Notes: generated by a model not told the origin, from the letters alone. DNA of 43,449 nucleotides from Antribacter soli (GCF_021568775.1 NZ_JAKGSG010000015.1:1-43449); one strand, 5' to 3'; positions 8,090 to 17,973 are shown, counted from the first letter of the stretch. A program made the numbers and translations.

Positions 8090-8842
8090 ATGAACCTCAC
8101 GGCCGGAGCAGCGGGGCTGCTGCGCCTCGACGTGCCCGTCGAGCCCGACCGCGACACGGCGCGGGAGTGGTTGTTCGAGGAGCTCGCCAGGCCGGAGTAC
8201 GCCTCCGACCGCACGCTGCTGCAGCGGATCGTGGACTGGTTCCTCGGGCTCTTCGACTTCCAGATGCCGGGCCTGACCGTGCCGCCGTTCCAGCTCGCGC
8301 TCGTCCTGGTCGGGATCGTCGCGGTGGTGGTGCTGATCGCCTGGTGGATCGCCGGCCCGGTACGGACCTCGCGGGCCCGGCGCCCCGTGGCGGCCGTCGT
8401 GGACGAGGACGACACGCGCACCGCCGTGCAGATGCGCGCCGCGGCCGACGCCGCGGCGCTCGCCGGCGACTGGTCCACGGCCGTAATCGAGCGATTCCGG
8501 GCCGTCGTCCGCTCGCTCGAGGAGCGCGTCGTGCTGGATCCCCGCCCGGGGCGCACCGCCCAGGAGGCGGCGGTCGACGCGGGCGTCCGGCTGCCCGCAC
8601 TCGCGGCCGGCCTACGCCGCGGGGCAGGCCTGTTCGACGACGTCGAGTACGGCCAGCTGACCGCGCGCCCGCAGGACGACGTCGTGCTGCGGGAGCTCGA
8701 CGCCGCGATCGCGTCCACGCGTCCCCTCGCGCCTGCCGGGACCGGCGCGGTCCTGGCGACGGTCGGTGCGCCCGTCGCCGCGCCGGACGCCCCGGCGGGG
8801 CCCGGAGGCACCCGCGGCGACGCGCCGGGGGCAGACCGATGA
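8090..8842 (+). CDS. DUF4129 domain membrane protein
   Basis: 250 residues from ATG 8090. The N-terminal DTAREWLFEELARPEYASD is the usual lead-in of DUF4129 proteins. One membrane helix lies at about 66-88 (FQLALVLVGIVAVVVLIAWW). The soluble C-terminal domain contains GDWSTAVIERFRAVVRSLEE and LDPRPGRTAQEAA, the most conserved part of DUF4129. That part is helical and sometimes joined to transglutaminase-like proteins. The function is unknown. Its stop overlaps the next start as ATGA (8839-8842), so it is translationally coupled to the DUF4350 gene. Neighbouring MoxR and DUF58 genes are the typical partners of this family. Confidence 0.87.
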   Translation: MNLTAGAAGLLRLDVPVEPDRDTAREWLFEELARPEYASDRTLLQRIVDWFLGLFDFQMPGLTVPPFQLALVLVGIVAVVVLIAWWIAGPVRTSRARRPVAAVVDEDDTRTAVQMRAAADAAALAGDWSTAVIERFRAVVRSLEERVVLDPRPGRTAQEAAVDAGVRLPALAAGLRRGAGLFDDVEYGQLTARPQDDVVLRELDAAIASTRPLAPAGTGAVLATVGAPVAAPDAPAGPGGTRGDAPGADR

Positions 8843-10031
8843 CGACGACGACCGAGCCCCCCATGATCATCGGGGATGCGACGACGGCGGGCTCCCGCGC
8901 GCGCAGCCGCTGGCGCCGGGCGCGCTGGCCCCTGTCCGTGGTGGGCATCCTGATGCTCGCCGTGGTGTTCCTCGCGGTGTCCCGGCCGCCGAGCTCCGGC
9001 GTGCCCTACGCTCCCGACAACGCCGACGAGGACGGCGCGCGCGCCGTCGCCCGGGTGCTGGGTTCCCGGGGCGTGGACGTCACGTACGTCCGGTCCGTCG
9101 AGGACGCCGTGCGCGCGGCCGGGCCGGGCGACACCCTGCTCATCACGCCGAACCCCAGCGTCTTCGCCCCCGAGCAGGTCGACGCGCTGTCGGGCACGGA
9201 GGCCGACCTGGTGCTGCTCGCCCCGGAGTACGACCTCCTCTCCGCCGCGACCGACGCCGGCGTCGACAGCTACCCCTCGTGGGAGGACGGCGTGTACGAG
9301 CCGGCCTGCGACGCCGAGGTCGCCGAGGCCACCGGCCCGCTGGCCCTGCAGACGGGCCTGGAGACCTCCGCCGAGGGTGTCGTCCTGTGCTGGGTCAGCG
9401 CTGACGGCGTCGGAGCGTACGCGCGGGTGGAGCAGAACCGCCGATCGGTGACGGTGATCCACGACGGAACGCTCCTGCGCAACGACACGGTGCTCGAGGA
9501 GGGCAACGCGGCGCTCGCGCTGTGGTCGCTGGGCGAGAACGAGCGCCTCGTCTGGATGGTGCCCGACCCGTTCGACCTCAGCACCGGGCAGGAAGACCCC
9601 GAGCCCGCCACGCAGCTCTCGGTGGTGCTCCCGCCCGGCTCCGGCCCGGCCGCCGGGCTGCTCCTGCTCGTCGCCGCCTTCCTCGCCCTGTGGCGCGGCC
9701 GTCGGCTCGGTCCGCTCGTCACGGAGGACCTGCCGGTCCTCGTGCGCTCGGCCGAGACCACACGGGGCCGCGGCCGCCTGTACCGTGCCTCCCGGGCGCG
9801 CGGCCACGCCGCCGCCGGTCTGCGCGCGGCGGCGGCGGACCGCATGGCCAAGCGCCTGGGCCTCGCCCGCTCGTCCGACGCCGCCACCGTCGTGGACGCG
9901 GTCGTCGCCGCCACGAACCGGCCGACGGAGCAGGTCGCGTACCTGCTCTACGGCCCACCGCCCGCCGACGACGCCGCGCTCACCGAGCTCGCTCGTCACC
10001 TCGACACCCTGGAGAGCGAGGTCCACCGACC

Positions 10032-10035
<4 letters not shown>
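8839..10035 (+). CDS. DUF4350 domain membrane protein
   Basis: 398 residues. A cytosolic basic N-terminus (RSRWRRARWP) precedes one helix at about 32-48 (VVGILMLAVVFLAVS). The outside domain then begins with GVPYAPDNADEDGARAVARV, the recognisable DUF4350 segment, and continues with VDVTYVRSVEDAVRAAGPGD. A second helix lies near 270-286 (AAGLLLLVAAFLALW). The remaining C-terminal part is cytosolic and starts RGRRLGPLVTEDLPVLVRSA, a conserved motif of this family. The function is unknown; the fold is thought to resemble a glutamine-amidotransferase-like sensor domain. It is coupled at both ends: ATGA with DUF4129, and GTGA with moxR. Confidence 0.87.
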
Positions 10036-11135
<1,100 letters not shown>

Positions 11136-11145
11136 GGGGCGCCGC

Positions 11146-12516
11146 ATGGTCGTGACCTGGCGGGCCGCCGCGCTCATGGCGGTGGGCATGGTCCCCGTCG
11201 TCGTCGTGCCGTCGCTCGGCACGGTTCTGCTCTGGTTCCTCGTCGTGCTCGCGGCGTGCGGCGCGGACGTCGCCCTCGCCGCGTCGCCGCGGCGCGTGGC
11301 GGTGCAGCGCCGGGTCCCGGCGTCGGTCCGCCTGCGCAGCCCTGCGCGGTCGGAGCTGGTCGTCACGAACGTCTCCGGCCGCCGGCTGCGGGCCGTCGTC
11401 CGGGACGCGTGGCCGCCGTCGGCGGGCGCCCAGCCGGCCCCGGCGGGCGCGGGCCGCGGGGCGACCGGTCCGGCGCCGGGCGGCGTGGGGCGCTACCGGG
11501 TGGACCTGCCCGACGGCGAGTCGGCGCGCCTGACCACCACTCTCGTGCCGACCCGGCGCGGCGACCGCGTCGCGGGCGGCGTGACGATCCGGACGTCCGG
11601 GCCGCTCGGCCTTGCCGGGCGGCAGGTCACGCTCCCCGTCCCGGGCCGGCTGCGCGTGCTGCCCGAGTTCGCGAGCCGCAAGCACCTGCCGTCGCGGCTC
11701 GCGCGCCTGCGCGAGATGGACGGCCGGGCGGCGGTGCAGATCCGGGGCGAGGGCACGGAGTTCGACTCGCTGCGCGAGTACGTCGTCGGCGACGACGTGC
11801 GGTCGATCGACTGGCGTGCCACCGCGCGCCGGCGCGACGTCGTGGTACGCACGTGGCGCCCCGAGCGCGACCGGCGGGTGCTGATCGTGCTGGACACGGG
11901 CCGCACCTCCGCCGCCCGCGTGGGCGGGACGGGCGAGGGGGCAGGCGGGATCGGCGCGCCGCGCCTCGACGCGAGCATCGAGGCGGCGCTGCTGCTCTCG
12001 GCCCTCGCCGGGCGGGCGGGCGACCGTGTAGAGCTGCTGGCCTTCGACCGCGCGGTGCGCTCGCGCGTCGCCGGGGCGGCCGGGCCGCGCCTCATGCCGG
12101 CCATGGCGGAGGCGCTCGCGACCGTCGACCCGGTGCTGCTCGAGACGGACTGGCCGGGCATCGTGGGGCAGGTGCGGGCCCGGATGTCGCAGCGGGCCCT
12201 GGTGGTGCTGCTCACCGCGCTGGACCCCGCCGTCGTCGAGGCGGGGCTCCTGCCGGTCGTGGACCAGCTCGCGCGCGACCACCAGGTCGTCGTGGCCTCG
12301 GTCGCGGACGAGGAGGTGGCGGCCCTGCGCGTGGGCCGGGACACCGTCGCGGAGGTCTACGACGCGGCCGCCGCCGCGCGCGGCGACCTGGAGCGCACCG
12401 CCGTCACGACGATGCTGCGCCGGTACGGCGCGGAGGTCGTGGAGGCCCTGCCCGACGACCTGGCGCCCCGCCTCGCCGACACGTACCTGGCGCTCAAGGC
12501 GGCGGGCAGGCTCTAG
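11146..12516 (+). CDS. DUF58 domain protein, MoxR partner
   Basis: 456 residues. Two closely spaced hydrophobic helices occupy about residues 5-45. A beta-rich segment follows, with VTNVSGRRLRAVVRDAWP. The DUF58 signature sits near 200-235: IRGEGTEFDSLREYVVGDD and SIDWRATARRRDVVVRTW. The following von Willebrand-like fold starts RRVLIVLDTGRTSAARV. Its metal-site motif is DTGRTS (Asp250), not the more usual D-x-S-x-S, so a canonical MIDAS is not evident. It is membrane anchored, with the main domain probably cytosolic. It is the last gene of the module and lies 76 bases before mtrA. Confidence 0.9.
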   Translation: MVVTWRAAALMAVGMVPVVVVPSLGTVLLWFLVVLAACGADVALAASPRRVAVQRRVPASVRLRSPARSELVVTNVSGRRLRAVVRDAWPPSAGAQPAPAGAGRGATGPAPGGVGRYRVDLPDGESARLTTTLVPTRRGDRVAGGVTIRTSGPLGLAGRQVTLPVPGRLRVLPEFASRKHLPSRLARLREMDGRAAVQIRGEGTEFDSLREYVVGDDVRSIDWRATARRRDVVVRTWRPERDRRVLIVLDTGRTSAARVGGTGEGAGGIGAPRLDASIEAALLLSALAGRAGDRVELLAFDRAVRSRVAGAAGPRLMPAMAEALATVDPVLLETDWPGIVGQVRARMSQRALVVLLTALDPAVVEAGLLPVVDQLARDHQVVVASVADEEVAALRVGRDTVAEVYDAAAAARGDLERTAVTTMLRRYGAEVVEALPDDLAPRLADTYLALKAAGRL

Positions 12517-12579
12517 CGAGCCGCGGGTTCACCCGAACGCCCGCGTCGCGGCGCGCACCGAGGTCTCAGGGTCACCTGG

Positions 12580-12585
12580 CACACT
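12580..12585 (+). promoter_or_regulatory. Putative -10 element of mtrA, leaderless arrangement
   Basis: CACACT sits in the context CTGGCACACTGG, very like CTGGCACAATGG ahead of rpmE at 31505-31516. Seven bases separate it from the mtrA ATG, and the intervening bases (six G, one C) do not form a convincing ribosome binding site at proper spacing. The transcript therefore probably begins at the start codon. Confidence 0.4.
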
Positions 12586-12592
12586 GGGGGGC

Positions 12593-13273
12593 ATGAAGGT
12601 TCGCGTCCTGGTCGTCGACGACGACACCGCACTGGCAGAGATGATCGGGATCGTGCTGCGCGGCGAGGGTCTGGAACCCGTGTTCTGCGCCGACGGCGAC
12701 GCCGCTCTCGGCATGTTCCGCACCCACCAGCCGGATCTCGTCCTGCTCGACCTGATGCTGCCCGGCAAGGACGGCGTACAGGTCTGTCGCGAGATCCGCT
12801 CCGAGTCGGGCGTGCCGATCATCATGCTCACGGCCAAGTCCGACACGGTGGACGTCGTGCTCGGCCTGGAGTCCGGCGCCGACGACTACATCTCCAAGCC
12901 GTTCAAGCCCAAGGAGCTCGTCGCCCGCATCAAGGCGCGCCTGCGCCGCACGGACGACCCGGGCCCGGAGCGCCTCAAGGTGGGTGACGTCGAGATCGAC
13001 GTGACCGGCCACACCGTGACCCGGGACGGCAAGCGCATCGCGCTCACGCCCCTCGAGTTCGACCTCCTCGTGGCCCTGGCGCGCAAGCCGTGGCAGGTGT
13101 TCACCCGCGAGGTCCTGCTGGAGCGCGTCTGGGGCTACCGCCACAGCGCCGACACGCGCCTGGTCAACGTCCACGTCCAGCGTCTGCGCTCGAAGATCGA
13201 GCGCGACCCGGAGAACCCCGAGATCGTCCTGACGGTGCGCGGCGTGGGCTACAAGGCCGGCGCACCGCAGTAA
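12593..13273 (+). CDS. mtrA: Two-component response regulator MtrA
   Basis: 226 residues, normal for MtrA. The receiver domain has the acidic cluster Asp9-Asp10, the phospho-accepting Asp53 in LVLLDLMLPGKDG, the switch Thr in IIMLTAKSD and the Lys in YISKPFKPKEL. The OmpR/PhoB winged-helix domain follows from about residue 125. It contains ALTPLEFDLLVALARKPWQV, VLLERVWGYRHSADTRLVNV and VRGVGYKAG. MtrA binds DNA upstream of cell-division, peptidoglycan-hydrolase and replication genes in actinobacteria and is phosphorylated by MtrB, encoded directly downstream with a one-base overlap. The first gene of the mtrAB-lpqB operon, it probably has its own promoter just upstream. Confidence 0.97.
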   Translation: MKVRVLVVDDDTALAEMIGIVLRGEGLEPVFCADGDAALGMFRTHQPDLVLLDLMLPGKDGVQVCREIRSESGVPIIMLTAKSDTVDVVLGLESGADDYISKPFKPKELVARIKARLRRTDDPGPERLKVGDVEIDVTGHTVTRDGKRIALTPLEFDLLVALARKPWQVFTREVLLERVWGYRHSADTRLVNVHVQRLRSKIERDPENPEIVLTVRGVGYKAGAPQ

Positions 13274-15054
13274 TGCCCACGGCAGTGCCCTCACCGAGGC
13301 CTTCGGCAGCGCCCTCGCGGCGGCCCGGCACGAGAGCCGGGACGATCCTCACGGCGCGGCGCCTGGTGACCCGTGCGCACGTGTCGCTCGTGCGCGGGAC
13401 CCGGCGCGTCGTCGACCGGTGGCGCTCCTCGATGCAGGTGCGGATCGTGACGACGGCGCTCGCCGTCGGCGTCGCTTCGATCGCCATGCTGGGGTTCTAC
13501 CTGTCGTCGACGATCAGCAACGGGCTGTACGAGGACCGCGTGGACCAGGTCGAGCGGGAGAGCCTGGCCCTGACGCAGATGGTACGCACGACGTTCGCGG
13601 CGTCGTCGGCTCCCGAGCAGTCGGAGCTGATCGTGCTGGTGAACGGCATGCTCAGGCAGCTCCAGGCGAGCGGCAGCAGCGCCCAGGACTTCTTCCTCCT
13701 CCACGAGCCGGACATCACGACGCCGGTGATCGACCCGGTGTCCCGCGAGGAGTACCGGGACCTCATCACGCCCGAGCTGCGCGAGGCGAACCGGGCGTCG
13801 GACGTCCCCGTGCTGCAGCCGGTCGCGATCGCGGGGAGCGTGCCCGGCCAGGTGGCGCCGGGCGTGATGGTCGGTTCGACGGCCGAGGTGCCGACCCTCG
13901 GTACGTACGAGGTGTACTACCTGTACTCCCTCGAGGAGGAGCAGCAGACGCTCTCGTTCCTGCAGCAGGTGCTCCTGGCGGGGGCCGTGGTGATGCTCGT
14001 CCTCATCGGGGTCATCACGTGGCTGGTGACGCGGCAGGCCGTCCGGCCCGTGACGCGCGCCGCGATCGTCGCCGAGCGGCTCGCCGACGGGCACCTGTCC
14101 GAACGCATGCCGGGCGCGCGCGGCCGCGACGAGATGGCGACGCTCGCGCGGTCCTTCAACGAGATGGCGACGAGCCTGCAGGATCAGATCCGGCAGATGG
14201 AAGAGCTGTCGGCGATGCAGCGACGCTTCGTCTCCGACGTCTCGCACGAGCTGCGCACGCCGCTGACGACGATCCGCATGGCGAGCGAGGTGATCCACGA
14301 GTCGCGCGACGAGCTGGACCCGGCGGCGAAGCGGTCCGCCGAGCTGCTGCAGGAGCAGATCGACCGCTTCGAGTCGCTGCTCGCGGACCTGCTCGAGATC
14401 AGCCGGTTCGACGCCGGTGCGGCCGCCCTCGACGCCGAGACCCGTGACCTGCGGGACCTGGTGACGCTGGTGGTGGAGCAGGCGATGCCGCTCGCCGAGC
14501 GGAAGGAGGTGCCCGTGTCGGTGGAGCTGCCCGACGTTCCCGCGACCGCGGACATCGACCCGCGCCGCGTCGAGCGGGTCCTGCGCAACCTCGTGGTCAA
14601 CGCGATCGAGCACGCGGAGGAGCGGCCGGTGGAGATCACGGTCGCCGAGGACCCGTGGTCGGTCGCCGTCGTGGTGCGCGACTACGGCGTCGGGATGACG
14701 AAGCAGGAGGTCGAGCACGTCTTCGACCGCTTCTGGCGGGCTGATCCGGCGCGCGCCCGGACCACGGGAGGGACGGGCCTCGGCCTCGCCATCGCGCTGG
14801 AGGACGCACGCCTGCACGCGGGCAGCCTCGACGCGTGGGGCAGGCCGGGCCAGGGCGCCAGCTTCCGTCTGACGCTGCCGCGTCGCGCGGGCATCGCGCT
14901 CCGGGAGCCGCCGGTCGCCGTCGTCCCGCCGTCGCACGGACCGCACGTGACGACCGGCCAGACCCCGGTGCTCCACCCGCCGACCGGCCCGAGCCCGACG
15001 ACGATCCCCGACCTGGCCGTCGCCTTCGACCCCGACGACGCGGAGGTGCGCTGA
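13273..15054 (+). CDS. mtrB: Sensor histidine kinase MtrB
   Basis: 593 residues from ATG 13273 (TAATG overlap with mtrA). A basic N-terminal tail precedes helix 1 at about 58-79. An extracytoplasmic sensor region of roughly 150 residues comes next, and then helix 2 at about 233-252. The HAMP linker begins TRQAVRPVTRAAIVAERLAD. The dimerisation domain carries the phosphorylated His325 in SDVSHELRTPLTT. The ATPase domain has the N box NLVVNAIEHAEERP, the G1 box VRDYGVGM, the F box DRFWRADPAR and the G2 box GGTGLGLAIA. A Pro/Thr-rich tail of about 70 residues ends the protein. MtrB phosphorylates MtrA and is linked to septum and cell-wall control. LpqB, next in the operon, is its known interaction partner. 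Confidence 0.97.
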   Translation: MPTAVPSPRPSAAPSRRPGTRAGTILTARRLVTRAHVSLVRGTRRVVDRWRSSMQVRIVTTALAVGVASIAMLGFYLSSTISNGLYEDRVDQVERESLALTQMVRTTFAASSAPEQSELIVLVNGMLRQLQASGSSAQDFFLLHEPDITTPVIDPVSREEYRDLITPELREANRASDVPVLQPVAIAGSVPGQVAPGVMVGSTAEVPTLGTYEVYYLYSLEEEQQTLSFLQQVLLAGAVVMLVLIGVITWLVTRQAVRPVTRAAIVAERLADGHLSERMPGARGRDEMATLARSFNEMATSLQDQIRQMEELSAMQRRFVSDVSHELRTPLTTIRMASEVIHESRDELDPAAKRSAELLQEQIDRFESLLADLLEISRFDAGAAALDAETRDLRDLVTLVVEQAMPLAERKEVPVSVELPDVPATADIDPRRVERVLRNLVVNAIEHAEERPVEITVAEDPWSVAVVVRDYGVGMTKQEVEHVFDRFWRADPARARTTGGTGLGLAIALEDARLHAGSLDAWGRPGQGASFRLTLPRRAGIALREPPVAVVPPSHGPHVTTGQTPVLHPPTGPSPTTIPDLAVAFDPDDAEVR

Positions 15055-16823
15055 TGCTCAGGCCGGGCACTCTGGCAGCGCGCCGTCCCGCCGATGCCGG
15101 ACGTGGGCGGCGCACCGCGCGACGGGTGGCCGCGGCCGTCGCCGCCCTGGTCGCCGTCGCGCCGGCGGCCCTTGCCGGCTGCTCGTCGATCCCCACGTCG
15201 GGTGACGTCCGGCTCGGCGAGGGCGGGGTGGTCGACGAGGGCGAGATCGTGAACCTGCCGTACGGGCCGCGCGACGGCGCCGACCCGCACGACGTCGTCG
15301 AGGGCTTCCTGACGGCCGCCCAGGCGGGCCCGAACAACCCTCAGCAGTTCACCACCGCGAAGGAGTTCCTCTTCGGGGACCAGGCGGCGGCGTGGGACCC
15401 GACGGCCACGGTCGCGGTGTACGAGGGCGACATCCTGGTCGAGGCCGACGCCGTGGACGAGAACGCGACCGTCGCGACGGTGCACGCCACCGTGTCGGTG
15501 GCGGCGACGCTGGACGCCCACGGCTTCTACACCGAGGAGGCGGTGCCGGTCCCGGTCGAGACCGAGTTCGGCCTCGTGCGGGAGGCCGGCGGGCAGTGGC
15601 GCATCAGCGCCCTCGACGACGGCATGTTCATCCTCGACGCCCTGTTCGCGACGTCGTTCCGTGAGACGCGCCTGTACTTCCCGACGACCGACCACAGGTT
15701 CTGGGTGCCGGACCAGCGCTGGTTCCCGAGGAACGGCTGGCGTACGGAGGCGGTGCGCGAGGTCCTGGCGGGCCCGCCGGCGTGGCTCCAGGGAGCCGCG
15801 GTCGGGACGGTGCCCGACGGTACGGCGCTCGACGTGAGCGCGGTGCCCGTCAACGAGGAGACGGGCCGGGCGGAGGTCCGGCTCACTGCGCCGTTCGCGC
15901 AGATGGAGACTGCGGATCGTGCCCTCTTCGCGGCGCAGCTCTCCGCGACGCTCGCCGACGGGCGGGCGACGCAGCCGGTCACCCTCTACGCGGACTCCGT
16001 CGAGCAGCCCGTCCCGGACGAGCCCGCGCCGAGAGCGGTACGCACCGAGGGCGAGCCGCTCGTCCTCCTGGACGGTGTCCTCCACACGGTCACCGACCGC
16101 AGGCTCGTGCCCTTCGAGCGGGACGTCACCTGGGACGGCGTCGCCGACCCGACGGCGCTCGCGGCCGGGCCTGCGGCCACGCCGATCGTCGTGCGGGACG
16201 GCACGAGCCGGATCGTCCGGCTGACCGACGGCGGAGGGGTGGTCACCACGGGCGCGAACCTCGTCGCGCCGTCCGTCGACCGGTTCGGCACGGTCTGGAC
16301 GAGCGGCGAACCCGGCACCCTCCAGGCCGTCGACCCCGACGGGACGGTGCACGTGGTCACCGCGGACTGGCTCAGCGGTCGCGCCGTCACGGGCCTGCGG
16401 GTCTCACCGGAGGGAGCCCGGATAGCCATCGTGAGTGTCGGGCCGACCGGGCCGCAGATCGACGTGGCAGGAGTGGTCCGGGGGGTCGACGGCGTGCCGG
16501 GGCTGGGTGGTCCGGTCCGCGTCGCCAGGACGGTGCCCGACGCCCGCGAGGTCCAGTGGTCCGGCTCCACGAGCCTCCTGGTGCTCACCTGGGACGTGAC
16601 GGGCAGGTCGGCGATCTGGTCGGTGGGTGTCGGCGGGCTGAGCACCTCCACCGGGCGCTCGCGCGAGCTGAGCGGCGTGGCGGGGCCGCAGCAGCTCGCG
16701 GCCGGCGTCAACGACCTCGGGATCTACGCGATCAACGAGGCGGGCACGCTCGTGGTCCGGCAGGTCTCCGGGCAGTGGGCCCGCATCCAGGACGGCGTGC
16801 GCCTGGTCGCGTTCCAGGGCTGA
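15054..16823 (+). CDS. lpqB: Lipoprotein LpqB
   Basis: 589 residues from ATG 15054 (TGATG overlap with mtrB). The signal peptide has an Arg-rich start, a hydrophobic stretch at about 25-40 and the lipobox LAGC at 40-43, so Cys43 should be lipidated and the protein anchored outside the membrane. SSIPTSGDVRLGEG and PHDVVEGFLTAA are typical of LpqB. A GerMN-like domain lies around 205-330 (WVPDQRWFPRNGWRTEAVRE, EVLAGPP). The remainder looks like a beta-propeller (VSPEGARIAIVS, REVQWSGSTSLLVLTW). In mycobacteria LpqB binds the outer part of MtrB and influences MtrA phosphorylation. The length and arrangement are normal. Confidence 0.95.
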   Translation: MLRPGTLAARRPADAGRGRRTARRVAAAVAALVAVAPAALAGCSSIPTSGDVRLGEGGVVDEGEIVNLPYGPRDGADPHDVVEGFLTAAQAGPNNPQQFTTAKEFLFGDQAAAWDPTATVAVYEGDILVEADAVDENATVATVHATVSVAATLDAHGFYTEEAVPVPVETEFGLVREAGGQWRISALDDGMFILDALFATSFRETRLYFPTTDHRFWVPDQRWFPRNGWRTEAVREVLAGPPAWLQGAAVGTVPDGTALDVSAVPVNEETGRAEVRLTAPFAQMETADRALFAAQLSATLADGRATQPVTLYADSVEQPVPDEPAPRAVRTEGEPLVLLDGVLHTVTDRRLVPFERDVTWDGVADPTALAAGPAATPIVVRDGTSRIVRLTDGGGVVTTGANLVAPSVDRFGTVWTSGEPGTLQAVDPDGTVHVVTADWLSGRAVTGLRVSPEGARIAIVSVGPTGPQIDVAGVVRGVDGVPGLGGPVRVARTVPDAREVQWSGSTSLLVLTWDVTGRSAIWSVGVGGLSTSTGRSRELSGVAGPQQLAAGVNDLGIYAINEAGTLVVRQVSGQWARIQDGVRLVAFQG

Positions 16824-16860
16824 GCGGGCGACGGGCGCGCGGGGCGACCGGAGGGCGCGG

Positions 16861-16883
16861 CAGCCCGTCCCTGTGGACGGCTG
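16861..16883 (+). terminator. Candidate terminator of mtrAB-lpqB
   Basis: A nine-pair stem with a one-base bulge (CAGCC-C-GTCC against GGACGGCTG) closes a CTGT loop. It starts 37 bases after the lpqB stop. GCGGGGCG at 16839-16846 and CGCCCCGC at 16896-16903 could form an outer stem. There is no T-tract, which is common for high-GC actinobacteria. Confidence 0.45.
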
Positions 16884-16919
16884 CACCCACGGGCGCGCCC
16901 CGCACGGGACGCTGGTCCG

Positions 16920-17711
16920 GTGAACGCGCTGCGGGAGCTGTCCCGCCTCCTCCTGCCCGTCGCGTGCCCCTGTGGCCTACCGGACGTCCCGTGGTGCGCG
17001 GCCTGCGCGGCCGTGCTCGCCGGCCCGCCCGTCCGCGTCGAGGACGCAGCGCCGCGTCTCGACCGCCTCGACGGCGTCGCGCCCCTGCCTGTCTGGGCAC
17101 AGGCGCGGTACGCCGGCCCGGTGCGGGACGTGGTGGTGCACTGGAAGGACCGCGGGCGGGCCGACCTCGACGGCTTGCTCGGCCGCGCGATCCGGCGGAC
17201 GGCGGCCGCGTCGGCGGCTGCGCTGCCCGGGGGGCGGCTGCTCGTCGTCCCGGTCCCGTCGAGCGGGGCTGCGCGGCGCTCGCGCGGCCGGGAGCCCGTC
17301 CGTGTCCTCGCCCGGGAGGTCGCCGCGGGTCTGCGGTCCGCGGGAGCCGACGCGCGGCCGGTCGCCCTCCTGCACCGGCCGGGCCGGGCGCGGGACCAGG
17401 TAGGCCTGGGCACCCGCGCGCGGGGGCGCAACCTGGCGGCGGCGGTGCGGGTGACGCGCCGCGGGCGGGGCCTGCTGGACCCGGCGTCGCGCGCCGTGCG
17501 AGGTGGCGTTCCCGGGCGCCCTGGTGCGCCCGGGCGCGCGTCCGGCGCTCCGGTGCAGTGCCTCCTGGTGGACGACGTCCTGACGACCGGAGCGACTCTT
17601 GCGGCCGCCGAACGGGTGCTCGAACAGGCCGGCGCGGCGGTGCTCGGGGCAATTGTGCTGGCAGCGACGCCGCCGCCGGGACGGGCGTCGCGGGAGGGCC
17701 GGACGAGGTGA
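16920..17711 (+). CDS. ComF-family phosphoribosyltransferase-like protein
   Basis: 263 residues from GTG 16920. An N-terminal cysteine cluster (CPCGLPDVPWCAAC, about residues 18-31) fits the zinc-binding region of ComF proteins. APLPVWAQARYAGPVRDVVV and HWKDRGRADL follow, matching the ComF core. The phosphoribosyl-binding loop is CLLVDDVLTTGAT, with Asp218-Asp219. The C-terminal third has an Arg/Gly/Pro-rich insertion just before that loop. ComF supports DNA uptake in competent bacteria, but in non-competent actinobacteria its role is unclear. It sits between lpqB and hpf, as in other actinobacteria. There is no Shine-Dalgarno sequence at good spacing. Confidence 0.88.
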   Translation: MNALRELSRLLLPVACPCGLPDVPWCAACAAVLAGPPVRVEDAAPRLDRLDGVAPLPVWAQARYAGPVRDVVVHWKDRGRADLDGLLGRAIRRTAAASAAALPGGRLLVVPVPSSGAARRSRGREPVRVLAREVAAGLRSAGADARPVALLHRPGRARDQVGLGTRARGRNLAAAVRVTRRGRGLLDPASRAVRGGVPGRPGAPGRASGAPVQCLLVDDVLTTGATLAAAERVLEQAGAAVLGAIVLAATPPPGRASREGRTR

Positions 17712-17973
17712 CACCTTGGCGGATAGACGTCACGTCGTTTACCCGCCGCAGGGGGTGTCGTCCTCTCAGGTTCGGGGGTTAGCCTGATTGCTCGGCCGCG
17801 AGGAGCGCACAGCGCTCTTCCGACGATCGATGGGTGCTCAGTCGCAGGAGACGAGTCCCGGCGACGGGAGGTGGTAGGTGCCCGGCACCCGCAGGGGGTG
17901 TCCCAAGAAGATTCAGGGCGCGCGCCGGCCGGTCTGACCGGGTGGCGCACCACGATCGGAGCGGAGAACTCAC
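17712..17973 (+). promoter_or_regulatory. hpf upstream region: promoter, duplicated 14-mer, leader hairpin
   Basis: This 262-base gap has no credible gene. TAGCCT at 17780-17785 is a likely -10. The 14-mer CCGCAGGGGGTGTC lies at 17746-17759, over the -35 position, and is repeated exactly at 17889-17902. An eight-pair hairpin with an ACA loop lies at 17801-17819, just after the predicted start of transcription. The resulting leader would be about 180 bases. A good ribosome binding site (GGAGCGGAG) precedes the hpf ATG. Confidence 0.5.
17746..17902 (+). repeat. Direct 14-base repeat flanking the hpf promoter
   Basis: Two identical copies of CCGCAGGGGGTGTC, at 17746-17759 and 17889-17902, have their starts 143 bases apart. 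Between them lie the predicted -10 and the leader hairpin. An operator pair is one reading; chance in G-rich sequence is the other. Confidence 0.5.

Noticed and set aside
17776-17790. GGGTTAGCCTGATTG before hpf as a DtxR iron box
   Set aside because: Only 10 of the 15 core positions match and symmetry is poor; TAGCCT is better read as a -10 element.
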